Counted from the first letter of the stretch, positions 21,739 through 34,251 are shown. The stretch: DNA of 35,222 bases from Spongospora subterranea (GCA_900404475.1 OUQQ01000098.1:9778-44999); one strand, 5' to 3'. Notes: a model not told the origin generated them from the letters alone. Made by a program: numbers and translations.

Positions 21739-24512
21739 TTAGAGTGTTGGTGGCAATGTTCGATTATGTGCCTTCGCTAAATCGTTGATCTCGTCAGCCA
21801 CTTTTTTGGACGCTTCCGCGTTGGCGTTGATGATGGATTGTAGACTCTTGCTAGCTAGCATAACCCCATCTGCCACGAAACAAGCATTAGTGGGGTAGTG
21901 TGGACAAGTAAACAGCACTATACTCTTGTTGTTCTCTTCATCGATGAGGAAGCAGAGGAAAATCGTGTCGGTCGTGGTCTCATACACAATCATGAAAAGA
22001 GACGAGACAAGATACGCCAAACTGACCAGCGAAACTAAGGGAAACGATTAACCGAATTTGATTAGGAATTTACCAAAACACGACGAAGATCGGTAAAATA
22101 GGAGAGGCGATCTGGTCTCCGTAATAGGTTAACTTGATCAAGACGATGGCGGCGATCCCAGCCGAGATGAACGAAACCAGAACCTTTACCAAAAGAAATC
22201 AGCAGCGAACGACGGCGGCGATCACATTCCCCGAACTCGTATACCTTCCCTAGCAGAACAATGAAATTGCCGACCAATGAGACGGCAGCAACACGAACGA
22301 GGTTACGCCAGACCAGCGAAAAAGACGCCGCTGCAGATGGGCAGAAGGCATCGCCATAGATGGCCACGAATACATAGGCGTTCTTCGAGACTTTATCGAC
22401 GCAGCATTGCACGCATCTGGGACAGCTCAAGTTGATGGGCAGTTTTCCATGACGAGGGTTCAAGAGACGAACTTAAGGCAACACTGAACGCAGCAGAATA
22501 TCGCCTTCTGGATCTGGTTGTTTTGCTGTTTCGACTGCTTCTGCAGATAGGTGACGACGACCCGAATGAACTGGATAACGGCGATGATGAGCGCCCCGAA
22601 TGCGACCGTTCCTAATAATACATTGATCAGGCGCCGGTCGTTATGGCAATGCTCGATACCCACCGATGTGATTGCCGAATGTACGCCCGAACGAGCGACG
22701 AACCATTCCGGATTTAAGATCGGTATCTGCTTGACCGAATTTCTGGCAGTCAAGTTTGGTGAAAAAAGGGGGTGTCGAAGACACAGTTGGCGAACCTTTG
22801 TGCCAGTCGATGAATAGGGAGTGAAATACCAGTCGGCCACAACCCCAGCGATGCAGAGATAGGCGAAATAGACCAAGAATCTGAACAGAGAACATTCAGG
22901 GGGAGAAACTGAGTCAAGCGATCGATTTGTGAAATTACTGAATGTTCCACAGAAGGTGAAAAAAGTGGTAGATTAGGGAGCGTTGCATCTTTTTGTCGAA
23001 GGTTCGATCTAAATACGTCGTTGCGTTCCCTGTGTACGGCTGTAGAGCTGATGGAATGGGCTGGGCTGCTTTCAGAACTACGTCGACATCGCGCCACTTG
23101 TCAAAGGTTGCCGCTTTGTAGGTGAGGATTGGCGATTGACTACCAACCTTGTACGCTGAAAACGAAAATGGCGACATACACCCAAAAGACGAAATACAGC
23201 AAAGACAAGGCCAATGGCAATAGTGGAAAAAACACCATCGATGGAACATCGGTAATGACCTTCGAGCTCTCTTTGATGACTTCAATGGCAATCTAGCTGG
23301 GATATGAACAACAATCATGCTGTGACGTCGATTATGCACCTGAATCCGTTTGCGAAGAAAGAGGATGACACAACAAAACAGAAAAGTGACCACAGCAGCA
23401 ACGGCGCCCATAATTCTGAATCAACACCGCTTAGGACAAGGTACCAAGATGTTTTTTTAATGGGCCGAACTTGAGCGATTTGGCGCGATCCGTGTTGGTA
23501 TTGCTCGCTTCAATCTCGCGCGACTATTCACTAGGTTTACCGATGGGAATTGATGTTGACGGATGACGAACCTTGTTCAAAAGCGTGTACGACACCAGAA
23601 CCCCACCTGCGATGATCGACAAGATCGTGACCCAAACCAGAACTCCAGCGAACCTGCTCGTCAATTATTGTCAAACTCCTTTGCGCACAGAGCCCGGTCC
23701 CCAGACCTTTTGCAGATAAGAGCGAAGGCGAAAGACAGAACGACCGCGCCCGCTCCACAGGCAAGAATCAGAACCCACGCCGTTCGAAGATCTGCCAGGG
23801 GAGACGACGTTTCAGACGGCGATCCTGTTGGCGAACAACGGTGTCGAACGAACCTCCAAAGGCTCGCGAAGCCTGTTGAGACTCTGAATTGAAAGAATCT
23901 TCGAATCCCTCCGGAAGGGAGACTGGGATGCAATAGTACATAACTATCGACCATGACAAATCAAAATGCGCATCGGATTCCGGGCAATGGCGAACATTTT
24001 TTGCTCGTGTAAGGGCTGATCACTTTTGACGTCTGCGTCTCGGCGCAGTCGGCGACGCAGATTTTGATGTTGTAAAGCGCATTGAAGCTTCGCGCATCGG
24101 CTCCAAGGTGGGGATCACCAGGCAACCCTGGCCAAACCTGACATTCGATTAGAGAAAATCGGGTCATCTGACGAAAAAATCATTTGTTTGCGAGCCGACC
24201 GCATAGGGTTTATCGACAACGTCCTTGTCGACACCGCAAATGCGATCTGCATAATCAACACCTCGAACCAACCTAAGGGTTCCACATTGGTCAGGCGCCT
24301 GTGATGACAGAATTGGTATCTTAAACCCGGGACCTATCTGGATTGGCATGAGATTTCAAAGCCAGCGAGAATATGACCCATATGGCAGCCCAAGACCCCA
24401 GAAATAGCAGTAGGAACGGGACATCAGTACATCCCCGTCCTTTGGTTTTGATTTTCGGTAGGGGGGTGCCCTGGGCCGATGAGGAGAACGACAATCCCAG
24501 GCAGTTCCCCAT
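21739..24512 (-). CDS. Choline transporter-like protein (SLC44/CTL family)
   Basis: Seventeen exons join in frame to 637 residues: 24334-24512, 24200-24272, 23996-24137, 23854-23943, 23707-23791, 23572-23653, 23471-23523, 23340-23415, 23148-23292, 22939-23113, 22796-22880, 22664-22742, 22473-22611, 22245-22416, 22074-22183, 21924-22021, 21739-21869. Family features in order: RGCTDVPFLLLFLGSWAA (first membrane span), GVDYADRICG, an extracellular Cys-containing loop, FAGVLVWVTIL, FLRKRIQ followed by IAIEVIKESSKVI, AGVVADWYFTPY, HIGTVAFGALIIAVIQFIR, NAYVFVAIYGDAFCPSA, and VYETTTDTIFLCFLIDEENN near the C-terminus. About ten membrane spans are expected. Animal homologues move choline or ethanolamine; substrate here is unproven. 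The N-terminus MGNCLGLS fits N-myristoylation plus palmitoylation. Five of 16 introns start GTTCG; one intron (23114-23147) is only 34 nt and is the least certain junction. Confidence 0.88.
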
Positions 24513-24546
24513 TTGACAAATCCAGACGCGGGATCGGGAACCGGCG

Positions 24547-25110
24547 CTAAACCAAGTGAGGTCGATCTGGTTGACGTGGTGTCGTGCCGTCACAATCCTG
24601 AACTGTGCACGACTTGCCCAACCACATGCAGTTCAACGTGACTGCACTGGTGAACTGGTTGTGCAACCCATGGCCTGCCCTGTCTGAGCCCATTTCAATC
24701 GCTGTCCACTCATCAGTTGATCTGTTGGCGCATCTGTTGCTGAGCAGGGAACCAATGGCCAGAACACCGATATTGTCAGGTTTCGAACGTGGTCAAGTTG
24801 GGCAACCTAAGATGATCGTTGATACGAGATCATTCTGGACCAATTTTGATTTCTAGAACAACTTGAACCGCTGCAACGACCACTCGATCGCCCACAATGA
24901 ACAAGAAAAAGCTGCTGGAATTGTCGGTGGCTATGGGACGTTTCCGTCACCACAGCGGGAGGTTGTCGAGCTTTCACGAGATAATTGGCCAAGGTTTCCA
25001 CAGCCGACATGCAGATTGCGTCTCCTGAATCATCTATGGTGTTCATATCTATCTTTTGTATTACGACCGTTCGTTTTTCCAAGAAATTCAATAGACGCAA
25101 TGGTGTGAAT
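24547..25110 (-). CDS. Unresolved small gene upstream of the transporter
   Basis: Several minus-strand frames look coding but were not joined. One (about 24950-25080) contains MNTIDDSGDAICMSAVETL and LANYLVKARQPP. Another (ending at a TAG at 24547) contains DNIGVLAIGSLLSNRCANRS, EWTAIEMGSDRAGHG and Cys residues typical of a secreted or extracellular module. The stop lies only 34 nt before the transporter ATG. Donor and acceptor choices conflict, so coordinates are a span only. Function unknown. Confidence 0.3.
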
Positions 25111-25346
25111 TGTGATTGTTTTCAAGTCAACTATTCTCTTTATACAAAATGCTGTTGTTGATGATAAGAATTACTGTGTCTCTGCAGCCTGAGTTGGTTC
25201 AAACCCTATTGACCTCAGAATCAGCCACTGACTCTATAAACCTGGGGAGCGAATTCCACTAACGCAGGCGTAAGAACTCTCCAGATAATCCGTCGGCTTG
25301 ATCTGCTGCTGTTTTGGCTTGCAATCCCTGCTCCAAATCAAGATCG

Positions 25347-26280
25347 TCAAGACACAACAACCGCACGACATTCCCCAACGTCTTTGCCAACCTGAACTGA
25401 CGCCCGGCGCTTGCGAGCCTGGCTCGCATACTCGGGGTCATATTTGTCGGAATGGGGCAACTCTCTTTCATCTTCATCATGAATGAATATGCATCGCAAA
25501 TCAAACGGGCATGAACCTGAACCAATCCGTCATTGGGAATCCGATTTCCCCGATGGTTCCTTGCCTAGAGTATGGAACTTCTCGCACTTCGTGGTTTTGT
25601 AGTTTTTATGGCGTTCGACCGGACGAATCTCCTCGTCCCCATGTCTGCACTCAGCGCACGTTAGCAAAATGGCCAACAACAGCCGGGCGCGACCATTGTC
25701 CATTACGCGAATTGGCATTTGGCTCCATAAGGACAGGTCCCGTTGACGGCGTAGGATCGGCATAGCTCGGTCTTATACAATATTATGGCCTTCTCGCCCT
25801 CGTTGTCGGTTTTTGGGGCGGCTCCGGTAGCGCCTTCAATTGAGTTGGTCCACACTCGTGGCGCAATCTTCACGTCTTTCGGCAGGGCGTTCGAGAATTT
25901 GCGCCCGGCGATCTGCATGCTGACGACCAAGGCGTTAACCTATCCAATTGTGGTATGAGTTTGAGCCTGGTGGGGACTAGAGTATTACAGATGGGCGACG
26001 TGGCGATAGTGGAGCTGAGCGCAGCTCCTTTTTGCCATGGGCGAACAGGCATTTGCTGTTATATGGGCACGATCCTGGGGGATATTACATGAACAGGCAA
26101 CGTTGGCAACTGCAGTGAATTACCGGTCTCTTCGAATGAACGACAGATTTGAGTTTTAAATTTGGGTGAGTTGGTGGGAGAAGGAGATGCGCTAGACGCT
26201 TTGGATGATGGTGATGAGAGCGGGCCTTTGGCGAAACGCGGTAAGGACTCCATCTCATTCAGTGAGAGCGCGTTAGACAT
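25347..26280 (-). CDS. Three-finger CCCH (TTP/Tis11-type) RNA-binding protein
   Basis: Exons 26124-26280, 25989-26074, 25707-25912, 25565-25644 and 25347-25516 join in frame to 232 residues. Three C-x8-C-x5-C-x3-H fingers at 46-65, 132-151 and 170-189. Each follows the lead-in (F/Y)KTxxC. Fingers 2 and 3 are 18 residues apart with RHKNYKTTKC, exactly the tandem arrangement of tristetraprolin proteins, which bind AU-rich mRNA elements and promote decay. Finger 1, after a Ser/Pro-rich region, is an extra single finger. The intron inside finger 3 (25517-25564) starts with GCAAGG: no GT is available, and only GC-AG splicing restores Cys179, Cys185 and His189. The 3' part is charged with no recognised domain. 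ATG at 26280 is the first in frame. Confidence 0.85.
25517..25564 (-). other. GC-AG intron inside zinc finger 3
   Basis: 48 nt, GCAAGG...GGTTCAG, phase 1. Without its removal the frame reads KEPSGKSDSQ then stop and the finger is destroyed. Confidence 0.75.
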
Positions 26281-26304
26281 TTAGGGAGTTGGGGAGTTAG
26301 AGAT

Positions 26305-26327
26305 GGAATGGGAATGGGAATGGGAAT
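26305..26327. repeat. GGAATG hexamer repeat
   Basis: Nearly four tandem copies of GGAATG, 25 bp upstream of the CCCH gene ATG, read as ATTCCC repeats on the gene strand. Probably in the 5' leader or promoter. Confidence 0.7.
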
Positions 26328-26330
26328 TTT

Positions 26331-27345
26331 AGTTGAGGGAAGTCAAGTAAATTCAGAATGAAATTAGAGCACGTCAGTCTGTTGGTGAAGTAATATTGAC
26401 CAGGCGCACGATCTCACACTTGTCATGGCAATGGCACGCGCCAGACATAACGATCAATGATGGTGTTCAAGCTGATGGTGCTCAATGCAATCGAGTTTCC
26501 AATATTAGTTGAAAAGCAAAATACGTCTCGGTTGCGGGCTGATCGTTTTTTGAGAGCATTTGGAAAATCTGAAGTTTTTCACTGTGTGAACCGGAATCTG
26601 TATCTGATTGTCATCGTGATCATTCAAAACCCCAAGCACAAACTGTTGGAGTTCAGTTAGACTTTACTTGGCTATGAAATTCGGTTTGTACCTTGAACTG
26701 GGACACGTGTCGCACCCCATTTCATTCGACTGAACCGATTGAACCGATTAGGTTCAGTCGATTCAATGCCCAGAAACAACCCATCCCGATATACACCTTA
26801 ACAAATCACCATGTTCGGCATTCCGTTCGTTGGTCATTGATCACGGTTTGTCATGATACTTTGCCATTCTCCTCCCCCCTCTCGTTGATTAAGGAAATAA
26901 TGACCTTCGGCCCGTTCGTCGCCATTGTCGTCAACTGTCCGACCCTGTATTTTTTACACAAACACTTGTTTTCAGCGCGAGAAGTGATAGACCCGGGAAA
27001 CACCAGCTAAAACATCAAAAATTCGCGATTCTCCATTGCAAGATTTATTGTTCAAGAAACTTGTTCAAGGTTCTGCAAAATGGCGGAAAGCCCTTCATGA
27101 ACCTTGGATACAACACTGGCTCGGGGTCAGGTCGACGCTCGTTTCCTGAACTTTGTTTGCTGAACCAGATGATCCTACAAACAGCAAACAGACTGTGCGA
27201 TCCTGGAAAAAGCAACATTGTGGCAATCGGGGTGTTTGGCCATGAAAAAGTAATACGTTCCGCGATTCACCGCGATTTGTGGAATCGCCTTCAGTCAACG
27301 CGTCCACATCTGTGAGACGAGAAATGCTCGACCCAATATCTTAAG
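26331..27345. other. Intergenic region, no convincing gene
   Basis: About 1 kb between the CCCH gene and the 3' end of the P4-ATPase. Open frames at 26457-26660, 26693-27010 and 27061-27315 (plus) and 27095-27307 (minus) are unrecognised, and some begin with non-ATG codons. It includes an inverted repeat: CGACTGAACC (26727-26736) and GGTTCAGTCG (26751-26760), around a tandem GAACCGATT. Confidence 0.45.
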
Positions 27346-30300
27346 CTAAATATATATTATGTTTTTGGAGTATGTGATTGAACATCGGCTGTTTGGCTTC
27401 GGAATATCGCTTGACGAATCTTGGCAACGCAACATCAGTGAACGATTTTGGTCAACGAGACCGCGTTCCTCAAACGATATTACCTGCTCAAGCCTGTTCG
27501 TTTGCCACAGGTGCTGCAATGCTGGCACGATACTCGCTATCAACAGCGACACCGACACAGCGAGCACCAGCGATAACAGCACATTGATACGGCCGGGACC
27601 TATAAACAAATGGTGCAGATCTCCAAACAGCCCCGATATTACGAGGCGATCTGCGACGAGTTCGGTAAGGGAGGTGAGAACATACGACCGTTTCTGAGGT
27701 CCTACCGAGACCGACAACCGTCGAGGTAAAGACACAGACCGATACGACAATGGAGATCACATGCATCAATGTGATGGACGACATCAACGTTATCGTTCGC
27801 AAGGTGATCTGAGCAACAGCAATCGTCAAAACACGATGCTGTAGACAGAACGAACCATCAGTACGATTGAGAATACGGCGATGAACGACGCGAGAGCAGA
27901 CGATTCGCTGATACTCCCGCTAACGTCGGTCATATCAAGAATGCAGAAAACCAGCAAAAACACCACAACAGCATCGATACAGCTGCTGAAAAACCACCCG
28001 ATGAAAGTTTTTTCATTGAAAAGAGCGGTCCTTGAGATAGAGCGGTATCTGGAACAAGAATTACGAAATGATCATGATCAAGTCGGGCGATTACATTGCA
28101 GTTGAATAATTCTGCAAATCTTCTCGGTCCAGAATTCTATCGAACACACCGACAACGATGATGGGAAGGCCTGGGCATCAATATTAGGTTGATTTGGCGT
28201 CGCGAGCCGATCATGTTGCCTGACCTGTGAAAAGGACATTGCTGACGGTATTCAGCGCTTCTGGATATAATTGCTGCCCACTAAAGGCTGACACAAATCC
28301 ATAAAACACCATTCCAAGTGGAACCATTGCTGCCTGAATACTCAATGATCAATGTACGCACGAGATCCTGCAACCAAAACCCATAAAACGGTACTGGAAA
28401 TTCAAAAGAATTCTGATAGAAACTACGAGTTAGCTCCTAATTGACCTTGTAAAATATAAAGTGTGACACTTTTGCAACGCGATCGTAGTTCCAAACACCA
28501 TGAACGAACAGAAGCGTATGCAGCTGATGGAAGGAACTGATGCTAAAGTCGGCAGCCCGGGCAGCGGCTGATCCCTGGAAATGTGAATCGTTGAGATGGC
28601 GATCGGTGAATGTGTCTGACAACCCGTGACCTCAAACCCTGCAATTCCAATCCCAACGTCTGACCGCATAATCATTTCCTCATCATTAGCGCCATCCCCC
28701 TATAGCAGACGTCAATAGCTAGCGTCGCTGAGCAACCTCGACACCCACAATGGCCAATATCGACCCAATGCTCCTTTTGTGATACCGACGAAGATGTAAG
28801 ACGACAGCGGCTTTCAACGCTGGAGTCGCCCTTGAACAAACCAGAGCCTGGCAGGCGTTCTGGGCGTGCAACCTATTGCGGTTTGAGATTGAAAGGTTGA
28901 GCAGTACAATGTTCGTGGACGATGCGATTTCAAAAGCCAGTCCGGAAACAGCAGGAATCGGGGCGTTCAAGCGTGATGACGGATTCTCATCATACCTGAG
29001 AAAGCGGTTGATCGTTGCCAAATCTTGTTCTAACAGAGTATGCAGATGCGAGCCGTCGATAGCCATTGCAAAAGGTGTCACCCCATCAACTGGGAATCTA
29101 ACTTCCGCCTATGAAAACCTGTCAGGACGATGAGCGAGTAATGGCGGACGCGGCGTGCTAACCTCATCCAATAATCGAACAAACGATCCCCTATCGTCAT
29201 TGTCAAAATGAAGAAGCGCGGCCGACCTCTTGACGAAACCGGCTGCGACAGCAATGGACCCAGCAGTTTCAGATTTATCCCCAGTTAGCATCACAAGCTT
29301 GATTCCTGCACTTCGTAACGCGCGGATCGTTTCCGGAACCAAAAACTGCAGCAGATGGATTAGCCAAATGCAAAGACGACACGCGTGCTCAAGATCAACC
29401 TGGAGTGAATCCTCCATTCCTGTTCCGCCAATGAACCTCAACGCTGAATCCGCTTCGATGCGCGACGCCAGCGAGCAAATTCGACAATCATCGGCGCAAC
29501 TACATTGTTCGATGTTTGTCAGCGCTGCAGAACGTAGCGCCATTGACGAGGATGGAGGATGACGTACCTGCCCCTTGAGTGACCTAGCTCACTGCCGTTT
29601 TCGGACAGATGGGTGATCTGCTCCCATTCGTGGCAGATGGATTCCCACCAGGCGATCGGCCTCCGCCCTTCAGCGAACACTAGGGACAGGTTTAGATCAC
29701 CGGCCCAGGAATCCTGTGATCGTGTCGCCCAGCGATTTACCAAGAGTGCGAAGACCTCGTTCGGCGAGCAGCGACAGGTGCGGCAACAGCGGTTGAGGAA
29801 ATGTTGCCAACAGTGGCAAGATCACAGAATCGGCGCCTGAAAGACCATCAAACTGAGATATTCAACATCGAAACGACGACGAAGAACCTTTTGTCATGAT
29901 GATAACCTCATTGGCGTCGCGGAATATGATTGTCACACGCTTCCGTTTGCTGTTGAATTCTGAAAAACAGATTAGAGGGAAACAGCCTCCATCAAACGAC
30001 GGCGCCATCAAGTACCAAGTGTGGCAAGGCGCTTGAACCGCATTGTGGATCGCTTGTCAGTTATGGGGTTCTGGGAGGGCGTGGCAATAACTGTCTCTGG
30101 TGACACGCTGACCAGTTCCATCCCGACAGTTTTGGCGAACTCGCACAGCTCTAGCTCATCTGGAGAGCTCGACTGATAGGTAATCTGACAGAACCCGGTC
30201 AACAATCCTCGATTCCCACGACGATTACAGAGATCGATCACCCGCTGAGGGCACCGCATTTCGGTGATAACTGGCGTGATCGTGTTGCTGATGCAGCAGT

Positions 30301-32795
30301 GCAATAGCAGACGCGATACGTCCGAGCAGGGATTCAGAACCTCTTCGAGAACTTCGTCGTGGCCATCAAACGTGTTGATGCGCTTGGAATCTGCGACACC
30401 AACCATTTTAGAGGACGTCTCAAACCTTGTCACGTTCGAAATGATCATCCTGGACATGAACATTACGATATCTATTAGTCTGACCGATATTATCTCCAAG
30501 CCCTGACACCCTAGAGCATCGCTTTCGTCTTTGTTCCATACTGTTGACAACGCTAAGCCAGTTTTGATCCGACACGTTCCCGTCGTCCTTGTCTGGGTTC
30601 TGTTGACGGCGATATATTTCCTGACGCCCCGTTGTTGAGACGAGAAAGCAGCGGGATAACCAATACACCAAACGTACCGAGGTTGCGCTGCCAAATGTGG
30701 CAATTTGATCTCCACAGAATAATTGCCTGAGCTGCATCCGATTTCTATGGAAAACAGAAAAATCGAATGAAAAAAGAGGAAACAATCTGCATTGGCGAAA
30801 CACAGGCTCATACTCGGTTAAGGTGCCGGTTTTGTCTGATACCACAAAACCTACTTGTCCCAGCTCGTCTGTTAACGAGCTCGTCTTGACGCTGCAATTA
30901 CGCAACGCCGGGTCGGACGAAACCAGCAGCGCCTGGAGAGTCTTCACCATCTCGATCGATACCTGTGGACCACGAACGGAATTGGTGATCGGGGCGAGAT
31001 TGCCCCCAGGTACGATTTCCATACCACAAACGATATGGGGACCATTTGCGACAGCAGTATAAAGTATGTGAATAGGCGTTTGACCCCTTCAAGGTTGATG
31101 TCGGCGCGATGCAGCTGCAGATACACGTGCGAGGGCAAGGTCGTGCTGATCCAGATCTGGACGCGCTGTCAGCTTCGGCAATCGACCGACGATTGCTGGT
31201 GCTCACCTGGCTCAAGCAAGCGGCGATACAGCACATGATCAACTCCAATAGAAACATTCGGAACATAATCCTAGGTTGTCGCGATGAGATTGGGGACGTT
31301 GTTGGATGACGTTAAGTCGAAAGAGAGACAACCACCGTCCAAAACGTTATTGTTCAGAGAAAAATGTCGCATGAAAAGGGGTAACCTGTTGGCAACTATC
31401 GATAGCGATGAGAGTTTCAGACTCGACACAGATTTTTTGCTGATTGCGGAACAGCATCTGGCTTTGGTTTGTTCCCCCGTGTATACGACAATACCTAAAA
31501 ACGGCGAGTTCATTAGCGCCACGCGACGAGACCATCGGCAGCATTCCGCACCGAGAACATATTCAGTATTTTTCAGAACGGTCCCCCGAAGGAGCAGGTT
31601 CTGCGATGACAGTTGGACGCGCTCCGACACCTGAAACAGCGAATAATTAGAATCGTCAACCGCACGCGATCGAGATTGCAAAACACAATTATTCGGATAG
31701 GAGAACATTGGGTCTCAATGATTAAAAACTGTTTCTCATTGCCTAGAACTTATCGTATTCGAGTGCGTCAAAAAAGGGGGAGAACTGACCTCAGAACTGG
31801 GGTCCTTCCAGGTTTCCAACACTCCCCGGAACGAATCCAGATCAGCATTGGGACCTTCGGTTTGGATTTTGATTCGGCGAAATTTCAGGCCGCCATGGCT
31901 GTGAGTTGGGACGACGGCCGATTTCACCTTCAATTTCAACAATCAGCATGCATGAAAACCGGTCGACCTGCGCGTAATGACCTTCAATGTCGATTCGCCA
32001 TCAAGGTTGGACGTTTCCACGAAGCAGTGCCCACGTTCATGGTGTGAATGAATGAAAATAACATCAGCGGGAATTTCTTGACCTGAACAACGATGACATT
32101 CGGCAGAAGATTCTCAACATCTCAATGGGAAATCTACCGGACGAAATTTTCAGAATCATTCCAACGGCGATTTTCCCAGATTGTATCATTTCGCACGACA
32201 CCGATCCTTCGTCAGCAAGGCGATTACAGCGTTCGCACAGCCGTTCACACTGCTCTCTGTCACTTCTGTGCCTGGGGATCACATGTCAGGGGCAGAGACC
32301 AATGGAACCAGATTGAAGGGTGAAACTTGGTTTCAAACGGGCGAAAAACAAACACAAACAAACGTCGATGACGAAACGGGTTTCTGTTGAACCAAAAACG
32401 AAATCCACAATTTCCGGGTAGTTGGTGTGGCGTAAACTTGGTTGAACGAGATAATCATGATCGTGGATATACCTTCGATAATCTTCAACAGCGGCCCTAG
32501 ACCCGCTAACCAGCAGTACGACCGTCAACGGAAGGGCGATGGTGGGAACCCCATCGGTTGTGCTGACCGCGCGCAAGCTCTGCAGGATGGCCACGATCAG
32601 GAAGAAGAAGTTCGCCGGGTGCATGAATTGCTCGAATAGGTTCATGGGAACAAACGTGAACGAAGTATATCGCGATGTGCAGATGGAGTTATCGCACGGC
32701 GGTGGACATTTCGTATCGACGGAATGACGAATTGTTCCGTCATGTGGATTCCGTTCCAAGCTCACATTCCGAGCTAATGGCACAGGTTCGGCCAT
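27346..32795 (-). CDS. P4-type ATPase (phospholipid flippase)
   Basis: A many-exon gene, ATG at 32795 (exons 32473-32795 and 32138-32271 fixed, third exon starting at 32082; later ones only partly resolved). Motifs in order: SICTSRYTSFTFVPMNLFEQ, LPLTVVLLVS and VEDYRR of the first membrane pair; GQEIPADVIF and NLDGES of the actuator domain; VVYTGEQTK; VPISFV joined to VSIEMVKTL (the PISL motif of P4 enzymes, as PISF); SDKTGTLT with the phosphorylated Asp at 30834-30836; YQSSSPDE; FNSKRKRVTIIFR and TKGADSVILP of the nucleotide domain; GIKLVMLTGDKSETA; ATPALKAAV; IGDGANDE (28682-28699); then C-terminal spans including LPIIVVGVFDR and FNEKTF. P4-ATPases flip aminophospholipids to the cytosolic leaflet, usually with a CDC50 subunit, which is not in this window. 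The actuator motif is DGES rather than the DGET usual in P4 enzymes. The end at 27346 assumes the last frame is read through. Confidence 0.85.
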
Positions 32796-32975
32796 TAACG
32801 ACGTTATAGTCTAGTACGGAATGATCACTGGAATAGTGTTCGATGCGCCCAATAAATATCTGCTATTCCCAGAGATCGCAGTTCACCGGACAGACGAGAA
32901 CGAGGGCATAGAATGCGATGAACGTCGATGGATATGTAGCGAGAGGCGATGTAGTTATTAGGAAAGGTCCCCCAG

Positions 32976-33252
32976 TTAGGCGCCGAGCGAGAGTGTGCCA
33001 ATTCCCAGACTCATAATCAATTCTGCATAGGAAGTTGGGACGTTATAGAGATAATAGATATGAGGAAGACTGTGTGTCAATCGGAATCTTATTCGGTCGC
33101 AACTGTGACTCGGAGGTGGAACCAGACGACCAAACGGAATAACACAGACCCAATAATTCAAGAGGCCAGTTCTTTGGCGTCAGAAGATCCGATTGCCCAT
33201 CCCACGTTCTCGACGCCACTTCTCCGTTCGTCTTGACCGTTGACGCCGCCAT
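32976..33252 (-). CDS. Small membrane protein, 72 residues
   Basis: Exons 33128-33252 and 32976-33069 with a 58-nt phase-2 intron. After a polar N-terminus of about 30 residues comes NWPLELLGLCYSVW joined to SLPHIYYLYNVPTSYAELIM and a hydrophobic C-terminus (SLGIGTLSLGA). This suggests one or two membrane segments, in the size class of small ER membrane subunits, but I cannot assign a family. A further exon may replace the last residues. It ends 180 bp upstream of the P4-ATPase start on the same strand. Confidence 0.4.
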
Positions 33253-34251
33253 GGTCTTCGGACGACGAAGGCGAAATCCCCCTTCACCCCCCATGTCTAT
33301 GTGTCGCCCGTGCGTTTGTCTCGCCATTATCGCTGGGCGTCGCAGAAACACTCGAGATCGAAGCGTTAGATGGACAGCCCCTTATCGATTATTGATCAAC
33401 AGTATCGCTTTTGAATATAATTTGCTAGTGCAGATTGAAGGTGATGTACCGCGATTTCGGGATGAGACAGGTCCGAAACAGACAGCCAAAGACGATGGAA
33501 GAATCCCGATCATGTTTGTCAGTTAATCAACGCGGTGTCAGCCAAGATGCTTCAACAATGAATGGGTTGTCATCACCTTGGGGAGACCCAGGTTCTGGAG
33601 AACTGGAGACCCATCGACAAGTGATGTCGTCCAGGACACAAAACGATCTTGTAATCGCGATAGCATTTGCACCAGTCGAAAGGAAAGTTTGCGATGATGA
33701 TGAACGAGTTGATCGCGATACGCCAGCGACTTGTATCGACTGGTTCACTACACGAATATCAGGTGTGGGTGATGATCCTGATCGGCGTTCATCTGTTCTC
33801 GCGCTCGGACGAGATGGAGTCACTTCTTATAGAAGACTGTTGATGGGATCTGACGGCGTTTGATGACCTTGGCCGAGTTGGTCAGCTCGTTGTCACGGTT
33901 CGTGGTAAATCTGAGAAAGCACAATCTCATTGTCCTGTGTTATTGATTCTGTTGCGCCTGGATTCTCATCCGATTCCGTGTCCTGTGCGAGCACTTTTCC
34001 TCTTACGTGGCTCTGTCAGGAATCAGAAAGAGGGTATCTTTTCAAAGTCGGTCATTGACCGATTGGAAACGGAGCCTCTCTCGCTCGTTTCGTTCAGCAC
34101 CTATATTTCGCATGGCAAATTCAAGGCAGTTTTCTTCCGACTTTGCAATTCCGGGACCGGCGATGAAACTGGCAATCGGTATATGGTACACCCACAGAAT
34201 ACGCAAGACTGACTATTTTGGGCGGTGGCGATCTCGACCAAATTCGACAAG
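33253..34251. other. Region without a resolved gene
   Basis: Open frames exist on both strands (33435-33863 plus, 33527-33823 minus, 33937-34212 plus), largely overlapping and none matching a family. Exons of the plus-strand gene that follows may lie here: ATG GCA AAT TCA near 34112 opens a short frame ending at a possible donor near 34168. Not resolved. Confidence 0.35.

Noticed and set aside
29109..30811. Plus-strand frames within the P4-ATPase region
   Set aside because: They are antisense to exons carrying the DKTGT, SPDE and TGDK motifs.
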